A DNA stretch of 64,000 nt. It comes from Muribaculaceae bacterium. GTDB lineage: Bacteria; Bacteroidota; Bacteroidia; Bacteroidales; Muribaculaceae. Location: assembly GCA_029060725.1 (NCBI GenBank), contig JAIDTL010000104.1, forward strand, positions 1-64,000. The letters are read 5' to 3'. Within the stretch, counting starts at the first letter, position 1, and each line of letters opens with the position of its first letter. The notes below the pieces were generated by a model. The model was not told the DNA's origin. It did no database searches and saw only the letters and a list, made by a program, of their open reading frames with translations. Shown here piece by piece: positions 31,939 through 40,670 of this stretch. The position numbers and the translations under genes were made by a program.

Positions 31939-33615
31939 ATGATCACCAATCTATTATCACATAATCCATATAGAATCTTAGGTGTGTATAGTAACTCGCC
32001 TAAAAAAGATGTGCTTTCTAATCTGAACAAGATGAAGGCATTTCTTAAAGTTAGTAAAACTGTTTCATTCCCACTGGATCTACCACAGTTATTGCCTTCA
32101 ATAGAACGAGATGAAGCAATAGTGTCTTCTGCACAAACTTCTATTGAGTTACCAATGGATCAGATTAGACATACGCTTTTCTGGTTTATGAAAACAACTC
32201 AGCTTGATGATATTGCATTGAACCATCTGTTATCTGGCAACATGGCTCAGGCAAAAGAAATATGGAATAAAAAGGAAACAGTATCTTCTCTTCTTAATCT
32301 AATGGCTTGCGCAGTTATAGAAGGAGATTTGCATACGTTGGCTATTAAAGCAGACATTTTATTCCAGAAATACTCTAGAGATTTTTGTCTCGCCGTCAAT
32401 GAGACAATCAAGATTACTCCTACGGAACTAACAGAATTGTACATCGATTTACTCAAAAAAGATGGAAGTTATGATATAGCAAAGATGATGCAAATATCTG
32501 GTACTTCAAACGAATGGAGAAAAACTATCGGCGGAGTTCTTGTAAAGCCGATTATCGATGAAATAACGTTAGCAATTGCAGAAGCAAAAAGTGCAAAGGG
32601 AGCTTCCGCCAATTATCATGCAGGTGAAAAGCTGATGAACACCACCAAAAGACTTCTATCTAAACTTAGACGTCTTCTAGGTATAGCTGATATGCAATAT
32701 AAGATGATTGCTGATAAGTTGGCGACAACTATTCTGCAATGTGGAATTAATTATTTTAATGACATAGAGGAAGATGATGCCGTAGAGAAGGCAATGAAGC
32801 TTCAAAATTATGCCCTTTCAATTGCAGAAGGACAAATGGCAAAGGATCGTTGCAAGGAAAATGTTGATATTCTCAGAAAGATAGAACCAGAATTTGCTAT
32901 TCGTAAAGAAATGGCTTCAATAGGAAAGTCCTTGGAAAGATTTAATAGAATCGCCTCCAATGATCCTTTGTCTGTATTATCACATACATATGGATTATCA
33001 TCACCATTTAGTCAACAAACAAGCCGATATTCCGAATCAGATATTATTGATCTACTGAACGATACAAAGCCAGAACTCCAGAAAATTAAAAATAAATTAG
33101 GAAGTTCCAATGAAACTTATTTAAAAATTAGTTCAGTAATTGCTTCTGCTGCAATTAATGCTTTGGTTGATATTGTTAATAAAGCTCAAAAATCAGGAGA
33201 GTTCGTTCATGTTGTTCTCATTCGCCCTCTAATAGATAGTGCAGTAAACACCATGAGCATGATTGGTTCTCTAGATATGACGCCACAATGCCGAACGTAT
33301 TACAATAATAATAAAAATACATTGGACAGTATTAATCGGCAATTACAACCTAGACCTGCTCCATCTTCTGGTGGTTGCTATATTGCAACAATGGCCTATG
33401 GAGACTATGATCATCCTCAAGTGATGGTTCTGAGACAATTCAGAGATTCGTATCTATCTAATAGAGGCTGGGGACGGAAGTTTATTAACTTCTATTATGC
33501 AAACTCGCCTCATTGGGTGGAGGTGTTGAAAAGTCATAAGCATATCAACGCCCTTATAAGGAAAGTCCTTGATTCATTTGTATATCTTTGGAAGAAAACA
33601 TCGCACTATGAATAA
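31939..33615 (+). CDS. J-like N-terminal domain protein with CFI-box-like C-terminus (system gene 2)
   Basis: 558 residues. The first 350 residues align by eye with system gene 1: MITNLLSHNPYRILGVYSNS, then LPMDQIRHTLFWF matching LPIDQLKHALFWF. The C-terminus carries GGCYIATMAYGDYDHPQVMV followed by LRQFRDSYL, matching the CFI-box-type C-terminal domain found on many bacterial proteins of unknown role. It starts three bases after the stop of gene 1 and overlaps the next gene by eight, so it belongs to one operon. A divergent J-protein partner for the Hsp70 encoded downstream is the inference. Confidence 0.8.
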   Translation: MITNLLSHNPYRILGVYSNSPKKDVLSNLNKMKAFLKVSKTVSFPLDLPQLLPSIERDEAIVSSAQTSIELPMDQIRHTLFWFMKTTQLDDIALNHLLSGNMAQAKEIWNKKETVSSLLNLMACAVIEGDLHTLAIKADILFQKYSRDFCLAVNETIKITPTELTELYIDLLKKDGSYDIAKMMQISGTSNEWRKTIGGVLVKPIIDEITLAIAEAKSAKGASANYHAGEKLMNTTKRLLSKLRRLLGIADMQYKMIADKLATTILQCGINYFNDIEEDDAVEKAMKLQNYALSIAEGQMAKDRCKENVDILRKIEPEFAIRKEMASIGKSLERFNRIASNDPLSVLSHTYGLSSPFSQQTSRYSESDIIDLLNDTKPELQKIKNKLGSSNETYLKISSVIASAAINALVDIVNKAQKSGEFVHVVLIRPLIDSAVNTMSMIGSLDMTPQCRTYYNNNKNTLDSINRQLQPRPAPSSGGCYIATMAYGDYDHPQVMVLRQFRDSYLSNRGWGRKFINFYYANSPHWVEVLKSHKHINALIRKVLDSFVYLWKKTSHYE

Positions 33616-34528
33616 ATTTATTGTATCACTCTTTCTTCTCGCTGGACTGACCTGCCATGCTGAAGCCGACAACCCGGAAATACAAAGAGTAAACGAAAAG
33701 GTCGTTAGTTTGACAGAAAGAGTAGAATACCTTTCTAATGAAAACCAGTCATTGAAAGGGAATGTCTCAAAACTCATGAATGAAGTGGCTACCCTTCAAT
33801 CTCAACTAAGGTCAGTCGATGCGAAAAGTGATTCAATCGACAATGTCCTTATGAGCGGAGTTTCTTCAAATACCCAGCTCGCCAACAACAACCATGCGGT
33901 GGCAACTGAGAAAATACAGGTAGTTGAGACTGCATCCCAATCTAACATCCATCAGCTCACAGTCTGGGGTATTTGGGCTATTGTTGCATTGCTGATTGTA
34001 GCAATAGTGATTTACATTGTCTTGCACCGTGGTATTTCTAAGGGAACAGATGCAATTTCCTCTATACGCGCTGCACAGAGCAATCTTGAAGAAGAGTCTG
34101 TAAAACTTGATACCAAGCTTGTCGAACTCCTTGATAAACAATTGTCGATTGAGAAGAATCAGGCAAAAGCAGATACAAGTGTTGCTCAACAAGTTGCGGT
34201 CCCTGACCATTCACTTGCATTGAAAGTTGCAGACGAAATCACTCGAATTGAGAAGAATCTCTCTCGAATGGATACTTCTGTTAAGGGATATAAGCCGCTT
34301 GTAAAGGCTATCGACCGCATTAAGGACAATTTCAAGGCCAACGGCTATGAAATTGTTACTTACCTCGGTCAGGCTTATAATGAGGGAATGAGAATCAATC
34401 CAGAATTTGTGATTGATGAAACCCTGCCGGAAGGAACTCGCACTATCACATCTGTTTCAAAGCCACAAGTACATTTCAAAGGTGAACTTATCCAGAAAGC
34501 ATCAGTAACCGTCTCACAAAACATATAA
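33608..34528 (+). CDS. Membrane coiled-coil protein with signal sequence (system gene 3)
   Basis: 306 residues from the ATG at 33608; an upstream in-frame ATG at 33569 is less likely because the signal peptide MNKFIVSLFLLAGLTCHAEA begins at 33608. Residues about 25-100 form heptad-like coiled coil (VNEKVVSLTERVEYLSNENQ). One transmembrane helix lies at about 118-143 (WGIWAIVALLIVAIVIYIVL), and a second coiled coil and a soluble domain follow. Topology suggests a periplasmic sensor arm linked to a cytosolic part. No family recognised. Confidence 0.78.
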   Translation: MNKFIVSLFLLAGLTCHAEADNPEIQRVNEKVVSLTERVEYLSNENQSLKGNVSKLMNEVATLQSQLRSVDAKSDSIDNVLMSGVSSNTQLANNNHAVATEKIQVVETASQSNIHQLTVWGIWAIVALLIVAIVIYIVLHRGISKGTDAISSIRAAQSNLEEESVKLDTKLVELLDKQLSIEKNQAKADTSVAQQVAVPDHSLALKVADEITRIEKNLSRMDTSVKGYKPLVKAIDRIKDNFKANGYEIVTYLGQAYNEGMRINPEFVIDETLPEGTRTITSVSKPQVHFKGELIQKASVTVSQNI

Positions 34529-34536
34529 ACCACGTT

Positions 34537-37020
34537 ATGGCACAACTAAAAGTCAACTACGGCATCGACTTAGGTACCACCAACTCGGCAATAGCGAGGA
34601 TGGAGGCAGGTAAGCCGACCGTGAAAAAGATCGAAGTGACAGATGACACAATGCCGTCATGTGTTTACTTCCAGAAAAACAAGAGCTGTCATGTAGGCAA
34701 AAAAGCTTATAGCAGCATGAAGAGCGACAAACGTCGCGCTATGAAAAAAATGGATGCTGAAGCCTCCAATACCTATCTTGAGTTCAAACGAACAATGGGT
34801 ACGGATAAAAGGTATATAAGCGCAAACATGGATGGCAGAGGGTATTCTTCTGAAGAACTCTCGGCAGAAGTGCTTAAAGCATTAAAGTCATTCATCACCG
34901 ATGAGGACTTTAAGTCTGTTGTCATCACAGTACCGGCAAAATTCAATGCAAATCAAAAGACTGCGACCATCAAAGCCGCTAAACTTGCCGGCTTTAACCA
35001 TGTAGAGCTTCTGCAGGAACCTATTGCGGCAGCAATGGCCTATGGTTTGACCTCCGCCCAGAAAGATGGTTACTGGCTCGTGTTTGACTTCGGAGGAGGA
35101 ACTTTCGATGCTGCTCTCATAAAGGTTGAGGATGGTATTATTCAGGTGTTTGATACCGAAGGGGATAATTATCTCGGCGGTAAGAACCTTGATTATGCTA
35201 TAGTTGACAATATCCTGATGCCGTATCTTCAGGAGAACTACTCTATAGATGGCTTCCTTGAAGATACAACTAAGAAGGATATCCTGCGTGAGGCTATGAA
35301 AACCTATGCGGAGGAAATTAAGAACGAACTTTCTTTCAAAGACAGTTATAGCATTTACATCGATCCGGGTGACTTAGGAGAAGATGAAGATGGTGAGGAA
35401 TTTGAAATAGACCTTACTATCACAAAAGATGAGGTTTATAATGTGATCCGTCCTCTCTTCCAAAAGGCTGTTGACATCTGCAAAGACCTATTGAAACGAA
35501 ATAATCTGACGTCTCAGCAACTTGGCAAACTCATACTTGTAGGTGGTCCGACACACTCTCCTCTCGTTAGACAGATGCTGAAGGAGCAGGTATCTTCTAA
35601 TGTTGATAGCAGTATAAATCCGATGACAGCTGTTGCTGAAGGTGCCGCTCTCTATGCTTCAACAATTGATAATGAAATAAAAGAAGAAGACCTGCAATCT
35701 CAGGATGTAGTGCTTGAAATCAATTTCGACTCGATGACTGTTGACACTGATATTTGGGTGCCCGTTTCACTCAAATCGGGTGCCGATAGTGTGATGGTCC
35801 AGTTTGTCCGTAGTGACAACGCTTGGGATAGTGGCAAGACAGAGGTTGACCACAATGGTAATGTAGTCGAACTTAACCTTGTAGAAGGTCAACCCAACTC
35901 TTTCAGAGTGGAATGCTATGACCATCAGGGCAGTCGTCTGAATTGCTTCCCAAATGAGATTACAATCATACAGGGATCGAAAGTTGGTAATGCAACTTTA
36001 CCCTACGACATTTCTCTCGCCATATATGATGAGAAGAAAGAGCGTGACATAATCAAGCCCATTACAGGACTGGAAAGGAACAAAACTGTACCTGCTACAG
36101 GTATCGCAAATGGTCTGCATACGAATGTTCAGGTTCGTGCTGGTGTAGATTCAGACGTACTGCGTATTCCTTTGTATCAGGCAGACCAAGGGGGTGCAGG
36201 TAAAACCGCTCTGTTCTATGAGTTTGTTGGTGAGGTTGAAATAAATGGTGACGACGTTGATGTCACCATTCCCAAGAATGCGAATGTTGATGTTACCGTT
36301 AAGGTTGACCGCAACGAACAGATGACAGTTGAGGCATACTTCCCCGACCAAGACGTGACAGTTGAGAAGACAATTGACACATCTAAGGAACAATCTCTTG
36401 AAGATGCGAGAGAATTTGCTGATCGCGAGTTACCCAAGGCAAAAAGAGCCGTAAGGAATCTAAGTAATGAAGGTCATGATGTGGCAGACCTCGAAAGACA
36501 GCTTGACTCGGTAGAACAAGAACACGCCAACAGTTCGGAATCAAAGATGGTTATGCAACACCTCAAAGAGGTACTCCGAAAGATAGAGGACTTCGAGGAA
36601 GGAACCGAATGGGGCCGTGTTGAGACTGAATTACGCGATGAGTTCGACCGTCTTGAAAAGGCTAATGCCGACCTTGGCAACAACAAGACCAATCAGGCTG
36701 TAGAAGCACTTCGGGCTCAAATTGATGAAGTCATTCGTAAACAGGATGTGAAGATGGCTCGTGAGCTAAAAGAAATAGTAAACCACTTATTCTTCCAGTT
36801 GACCATGGTGTACCAGTGTAGATACCTAATCGAGGATATGAACCGTGACTTTAACACCATACAATGGAAAGATAGGAATCGTGCCCGTACACTCATCAAT
36901 CAAGGTATGGCTGAAATCAACAATCAACCAACCAGAGAGAAACTTCAACCCATAGCAGTCGCTCTGCTGGAACTTCTCCCCGAAGGAGAGAAAGCTCGTC
37001 GTGGAAGCGGCTTATCATAA
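34537..37020 (+). CDS. Hsp70 (DnaK-like) chaperone with long C-terminal extension (system gene 4)
   Basis: 827 residues, versus about 640 for DnaK. The nucleotide-binding domain (about 1-385) shows phosphate-1 motif YGIDLGTTNSAIARM, phosphate-2 motif WLVFDFGGGTFDAALI and adenosine motif LILVGGPTHSPLVRQML. A beta-rich substrate-binding-like domain (about 390-610) and a long helical lid region (about 615-827) follow. It differs from housekeeping DnaK in lacking a GGMP-type tail and in its context. It sits between membrane and kinase genes, so a dedicated client or signalling complex is likely. Chaperone class is firm; its client is unknown. Confidence 0.93.
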   Translation: MAQLKVNYGIDLGTTNSAIARMEAGKPTVKKIEVTDDTMPSCVYFQKNKSCHVGKKAYSSMKSDKRRAMKKMDAEASNTYLEFKRTMGTDKRYISANMDGRGYSSEELSAEVLKALKSFITDEDFKSVVITVPAKFNANQKTATIKAAKLAGFNHVELLQEPIAAAMAYGLTSAQKDGYWLVFDFGGGTFDAALIKVEDGIIQVFDTEGDNYLGGKNLDYAIVDNILMPYLQENYSIDGFLEDTTKKDILREAMKTYAEEIKNELSFKDSYSIYIDPGDLGEDEDGEEFEIDLTITKDEVYNVIRPLFQKAVDICKDLLKRNNLTSQQLGKLILVGGPTHSPLVRQMLKEQVSSNVDSSINPMTAVAEGAALYASTIDNEIKEEDLQSQDVVLEINFDSMTVDTDIWVPVSLKSGADSVMVQFVRSDNAWDSGKTEVDHNGNVVELNLVEGQPNSFRVECYDHQGSRLNCFPNEITIIQGSKVGNATLPYDISLAIYDEKKERDIIKPITGLERNKTVPATGIANGLHTNVQVRAGVDSDVLRIPLYQADQGGAGKTALFYEFVGEVEINGDDVDVTIPKNANVDVTVKVDRNEQMTVEAYFPDQDVTVEKTIDTSKEQSLEDAREFADRELPKAKRAVRNLSNEGHDVADLERQLDSVEQEHANSSESKMVMQHLKEVLRKIEDFEEGTEWGRVETELRDEFDRLEKANADLGNNKTNQAVEALRAQIDEVIRKQDVKMARELKEIVNHLFFQLTMVYQCRYLIEDMNRDFNTIQWKDRNRARTLINQGMAEINNQPTREKLQPIAVALLELLPEGEKARRGSGLS

Positions 37021-37027
37021 ATAATTG

Positions 37028-37059
37028 GTAGCGCAAGTTGATAACGTCACTTGCGCTAC
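37028..37059 (+). promoter_or_regulatory. Intercistronic hairpin after the Hsp70 gene
   Basis: GTAGCGCAAGT (37028-37038) pairs perfectly with ACTTGCGCTAC (37049-37059) with a 10-nt loop and no T-run. It may protect the upstream message end or partly attenuate downstream genes. Confidence 0.6.
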
Positions 37060-37075
37060 TTAATAAAAATATAAC

Positions 37076-38050
37076 ATGGCAGAAACAACCCAACATAACA
37101 GCGCAGATGAGGCTATTCTTATGGAGGCACAACGCGATGCGTTAGGACATTTCCAACTTAAACTGGGAATGCTAAACCCCGATATGCCAATCGAGGAGCA
37201 GCTTCAGAGTCTATCAAAGTATCATGATATACCTAATATTGATTCAATCAAGAATGGTGAGACACAACTTAAAGAAGGGTATATCAATGATTTCTTTTTG
37301 TCTCAAGTTAAAGATTTTTTAAAGAATTACCCAAAAGCCTATGACCTTTTGGGGCAACCGTCGGATAATATTTTGGCCGACTACGCAGCATTAGGTATTA
37401 AGTATCATCTTCTTAGCTCAGGAGAAAAAGATAAGAGTTTTAGAGAAAAATCCATACGAGCCTACTACGAATATTTGCCAAAATATGAGCAATATCTCTT
37501 GGACTATATTCGGAACAACGGGAATTATCAGTTAACTCAATCTACTCCAGAGGGTATTACCGCTTATATTGACCTTAATAAGCAACATGAGGAGATACTT
37601 AGTGGATTTGATGGACCATTGTCTTCAGGCAAGCTTATAAATGCTGTAATGGTCAACCTATTTCCTAAGATTAAAAATCTTAGAGAGACTGGTATTAGTG
37701 AGTATTACTATAATAGAGCCGTTTCCGATATGATTGTCGGTAAATTCAAGGCCTATGGGTTTCTTCTTGTTCATATGGCAAAAGGAGGAGCGATGGGTCT
37801 TCAAACCGTAATAGAACCGGCTTCTGAACCTCTTGGCATGAATGGCATTTACAATAAGCTATTAGAGGTGGAAGGCGCTCTTGATTTGGATGAAGATCAG
37901 AGAAAAGACGTTGCCGACATTAAAGCAGGCATTGAAGCTCTTAAAAAAAATAATATTGGTCAAAGCGGTGGCTCCGGTTGCTTTGGAACATTATTGTTAC
38001 TCGCAACTGCTGCTACAAGGTTGGTAGCTTCCTTGGTTATAATCCTCTAA
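37076..38050 (+). CDS. Tail-anchored protein of unknown function (system gene 5)
   Basis: 324 residues. Mostly helical and soluble, with no recognised domain. Notable segments are YPKAYDLLGQPSDNILADYA and YYNRAVSDMIVGKFKAYGFL. The last 25 residues are a single hydrophobic helix preceded by GQSGGSGCFGTLLLL, which suggests a C-terminal membrane anchor. Placed between the Hsp70 and kinase/AAA genes with short gaps (55 and 10 bp), so it is part of the same operon. Confidence 0.78.
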   Translation: MAETTQHNSADEAILMEAQRDALGHFQLKLGMLNPDMPIEEQLQSLSKYHDIPNIDSIKNGETQLKEGYINDFFLSQVKDFLKNYPKAYDLLGQPSDNILADYAALGIKYHLLSSGEKDKSFREKSIRAYYEYLPKYEQYLLDYIRNNGNYQLTQSTPEGITAYIDLNKQHEEILSGFDGPLSSGKLINAVMVNLFPKIKNLRETGISEYYYNRAVSDMIVGKFKAYGFLLVHMAKGGAMGLQTVIEPASEPLGMNGIYNKLLEVEGALDLDEDQRKDVADIKAGIEALKKNNIGQSGGSGCFGTLLLLATAATRLVASLVIIL

Positions 38051-38060
38051 TCAGAAATTT

Positions 38061-39836
38061 ATGCTGTTCAAACGAAATGACAAAATAGGGGCATATACCG
38101 TTATCTCACCTATTAAGCGAGGAACGTATGCTGAGACTTACCGCATAAAAGATGCTCAGGGGATTAAACGCTTCCTGAAGCTTATCTGTACGCCACAACT
38201 CAAGCACTGGCAAACAGATAAAACAGGTGCTATAATTGAGATGAAAGTAGCCAAAGAACTACACAATCACAATCTATGTGACAATATAGACTCCGGCATC
38301 ATGGTCATTGGTGGTCAGAAATATTCCTATCTTGTCAATGAGTTTGTTAATAGTGAGACATTAGCCGAGTCTATTACCCGTGGCAGGGAATATAGTATCT
38401 ACGAAATCAAGCAGATAGTCACTGCATTGTTGTCAGCTCTTAAATATCTGCATGGTCTTCCTCGTCCTGTAATTCATAATGAAGTCACAATCCAGAATAT
38501 CCTTTTGGATCTAAAGACAGATGACCTAAAGGATGTCAGGCTGATTGATTTCGGGTATGCTCGTTATCTTGATATGCCTAACAGTAAACCCGGACTTGAT
38601 GATTTGAATGTATTTTATCTTGCTCCTGAACGATTTGCCGGCGTTTCATGTGTACAAAGTGATTTGTATTCTGTAGGTGTCTGCCTATATACTCTCATCT
38701 ATAAGAGGTTACCATGGTTCTATGACCTTGGGCATTGTTCGGACAGCGAAAAAATAGAAAAAGTATCAAGACGTAGAGAACATCCTCTTGACATCCCTGA
38801 TATTGATATGTTTGAACTTGACGACCAACTTATCAATATTATCAAAAAGGCACTTCTCCCAGATGTTAACGACCGTTTTCAGTCGGCTGAGGAATTTATT
38901 GCAGCGATTAACGGTTCTCTAAAAGTTGATGATCCGGACTTATCTCGCCAGATGAAAGTGGGTGGCAATGAAAGGAAACAATCAAATGCCTGTCATAGAC
39001 CCGCAGATGGAGAAGGCTTTTCCGCGATTGCCGGAATGAAGAAATTGAAAGATTTAGTTAAAACAGAAGTAATAGAAGCCATCAACAATCGAGAAGAGTA
39101 TGAGCGATATGGTGTATCTATTCCTAATGGAATCTTATTGTATGGTCCTCCTGGATGCGGAAAAACCTTCTTTGCTAAACAGCTTGCCGCCGAAGTTGGA
39201 TTTAACTTTATGGAAAAGAAGCCCAGTGACCTACAAAGCCGTTGGGTAAATGCGACGCAAGAAAATATCGCAGCAATGTTTAAAGAGGCTGAAGAAAATG
39301 CACCAACAATTATCTTCATTGATGAAATGAATGAGTTGACACCTAATCGTGACAGTGGTAATGTTCATCAAATGCACCTCAGCGCAGTTAATGAATTGCT
39401 TGCAAACATGGATCGTCTTGGAGAAAAGGGCATTTTCGTTATTGGAGCCACTAATTATCCACACCTCATGGATCCTGCTATTTTGCGTTCCGGGCGTCTC
39501 GACAAAAAGTTCTATGTTGCACCACCTGATTATGAAGCTCGTAAGGCTATGTTTGAGATGCTTCTAAAAAAGCGACCATACGATTTCGGGTTGAATTATG
39601 ACAAACTTGCCAGAATGACCGAAAACTATGTTTTTTCAGACATTACGTTAATTATCAATGATGCTTCCCGTAAAGCTCTTTTAGCCAAGAGTAAGATTAC
39701 TATGTTAATCCTTGAAGAAACAATCAAAGAAACACAACCATCCCTTAGACCTGACGATATAGAAAAATATAATGAAATAAAAGCCATTATGGACGGCGAG
39801 AAAAATAATAAAACACGTCCACGTGTTGGATTCTAA
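38061..39836 (+). CDS. Protein-kinase/AAA+ ATPase fusion (system gene 6)
   Basis: 591 residues. Residues about 8-285 are an eukaryotic-like protein kinase: G-loop GTYAET (21-26), Lys at 40 in RFLKLI, DFG at 163-165, and LAPERFAG. The catalytic loop reads HNEVTIQN (139-146), with Glu in place of the catalytic Asp of HRD, so activity may be weak or lost. Residues about 320-560 are an AAA+ ATPase of the FtsH/CDC48 type: Walker A GPPGCGKT (362-369), Walker B IIFIDEMNEL, sensor 1 VIGATNYP, and the arginine-finger region LRSGRLDKKF. No protease domain. Possibly the motor or signalling hub of the Hsp70/TerB system. Confidence 0.92.
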   Translation: MLFKRNDKIGAYTVISPIKRGTYAETYRIKDAQGIKRFLKLICTPQLKHWQTDKTGAIIEMKVAKELHNHNLCDNIDSGIMVIGGQKYSYLVNEFVNSETLAESITRGREYSIYEIKQIVTALLSALKYLHGLPRPVIHNEVTIQNILLDLKTDDLKDVRLIDFGYARYLDMPNSKPGLDDLNVFYLAPERFAGVSCVQSDLYSVGVCLYTLIYKRLPWFYDLGHCSDSEKIEKVSRRREHPLDIPDIDMFELDDQLINIIKKALLPDVNDRFQSAEEFIAAINGSLKVDDPDLSRQMKVGGNERKQSNACHRPADGEGFSAIAGMKKLKDLVKTEVIEAINNREEYERYGVSIPNGILLYGPPGCGKTFFAKQLAAEVGFNFMEKKPSDLQSRWVNATQENIAAMFKEAEENAPTIIFIDEMNELTPNRDSGNVHQMHLSAVNELLANMDRLGEKGIFVIGATNYPHLMDPAILRSGRLDKKFYVAPPDYEARKAMFEMLLKKRPYDFGLNYDKLARMTENYVFSDITLIINDASRKALLAKSKITMLILEETIKETQPSLRPDDIEKYNEIKAIMDGEKNNKTRPRVGF

Positions 39837-39849
39837 AAACTATAAAAAT

Positions 39850-40329
39850 ATGAATATCTCAGAAATATATCTACTTACAGCATTTGTCTGTTCTGCTTGT
39901 GACGGAGATATTGCTCCCGAAGAAGTTGCTCTTGTTAAAAAGTGGAGCGAAAATAATAATCAATTTGGCGATATTGATGTTGAGTCTAAGTTAAATGATT
40001 ACGTGAGATCTATAAACAAAAATGGCAGCAGATTTTTACGTGATTATTTGCAACGTCTTAAAAGCAATGAGTTTTCAAAGGAAGAACAGATAGAGATTAT
40101 CAGAATAGCAATTGAAATGATAGAGGCTGATGGACAGATTCTTTACTCCGAAGTAAAGTTCTTCAAAAAACTCCGTCCTTGTCTAAGTTTAACAGATGAG
40201 GAAATACTCGAAGTAATGCCTGATAAGGAAGATTTCCTCCTTCCTGATATCAAAACTACAGAATTCTTTTTTGACGACGATATAAAATTTGAAGAAATTA
40301 ACTTTTCCAATATACTTAAAAACGAATAA
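39850..40329 (+). CDS. TerB-like protein (system gene 7)
   Basis: 159 residues from the ATG at 39850; a longer frame starting at 39823 would overlap the previous gene by 14 bases and has no extra family support. Two TerB-type acidic motifs are visible, CSACDGDIAPEEVALV and MIEADGQILYSEVKFF, each with D-G-x-I/L-x3-E. TerB-like domains are helical, often metal-binding, and occur in tellurite-resistance and phage-defence complexes linked to membranes. Last gene of the run. Confidence 0.85.
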   Translation: MNISEIYLLTAFVCSACDGDIAPEEVALVKKWSENNNQFGDIDVESKLNDYVRSINKNGSRFLRDYLQRLKSNEFSKEEQIEIIRIAIEMIEADGQILYSEVKFFKKLRPCLSLTDEEILEVMPDKEDFLLPDIKTTEFFFDDDIKFEEINFSNILKNE

Positions 40330-40365
40330 AATTGAATATATCTTAGGATTGGAATCAAATCTCAG

Positions 40366-40391
40366 TGGCCTATGTCATACGATATAGGCCA
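40366..40391 (+). terminator. Possible weak terminator after the TerB-like gene
   Basis: TGGCCTAT (40366-40373) pairs with ATAGGCCA (40384-40391). It is not followed by a clear T-run, so it may only be an mRNA-end stabilising hairpin. Confidence 0.4.
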
Positions 40392-40402
40392 TCTACATCT
40401 TA

Positions 40403-40510
40403 ATGGGAGGTTGGAAACATTCGTGGTATCGTGACGAATCCGGCAAAGCCGTCGACATCCACCCCTCACCTACCAAGTACGGTACCAACTGGATTACCTT
40501 TTATAAATAA
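40403..40510 (+). CDS. Possible small protein or gene remnant, 35 residues
   Basis: Frame MGGWKHSWYRDESGKAVDIH..., ending TNWITFYK and rich in Trp/Tyr/Gly. It looks like real protein sequence, not a random frame, but could be the surviving C-terminus of a decayed gene. It lies in the 341-bp gap between the TerB-like gene and the TPR gene; the rest of that gap is AT-rich with nothing recognised. Confidence 0.35.
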   Translation: MGGWKHSWYRDESGKAVDIHPSPTKYGTNWITFYK

Positions 40511-40670
40511 CTAATGCCATAAACCACATTCTTGAGACCACATGAAATCAAGAAGGAAATAAAATTATAAATTTTTCCTATGTTGGTTGTTTACTTTCTT
40601 TCTTGTTTTGGTATCTCTTTTTGTAGAGTAAAAATTATGTTTGAACTATTTTAAAATTTAGTTGATTATT

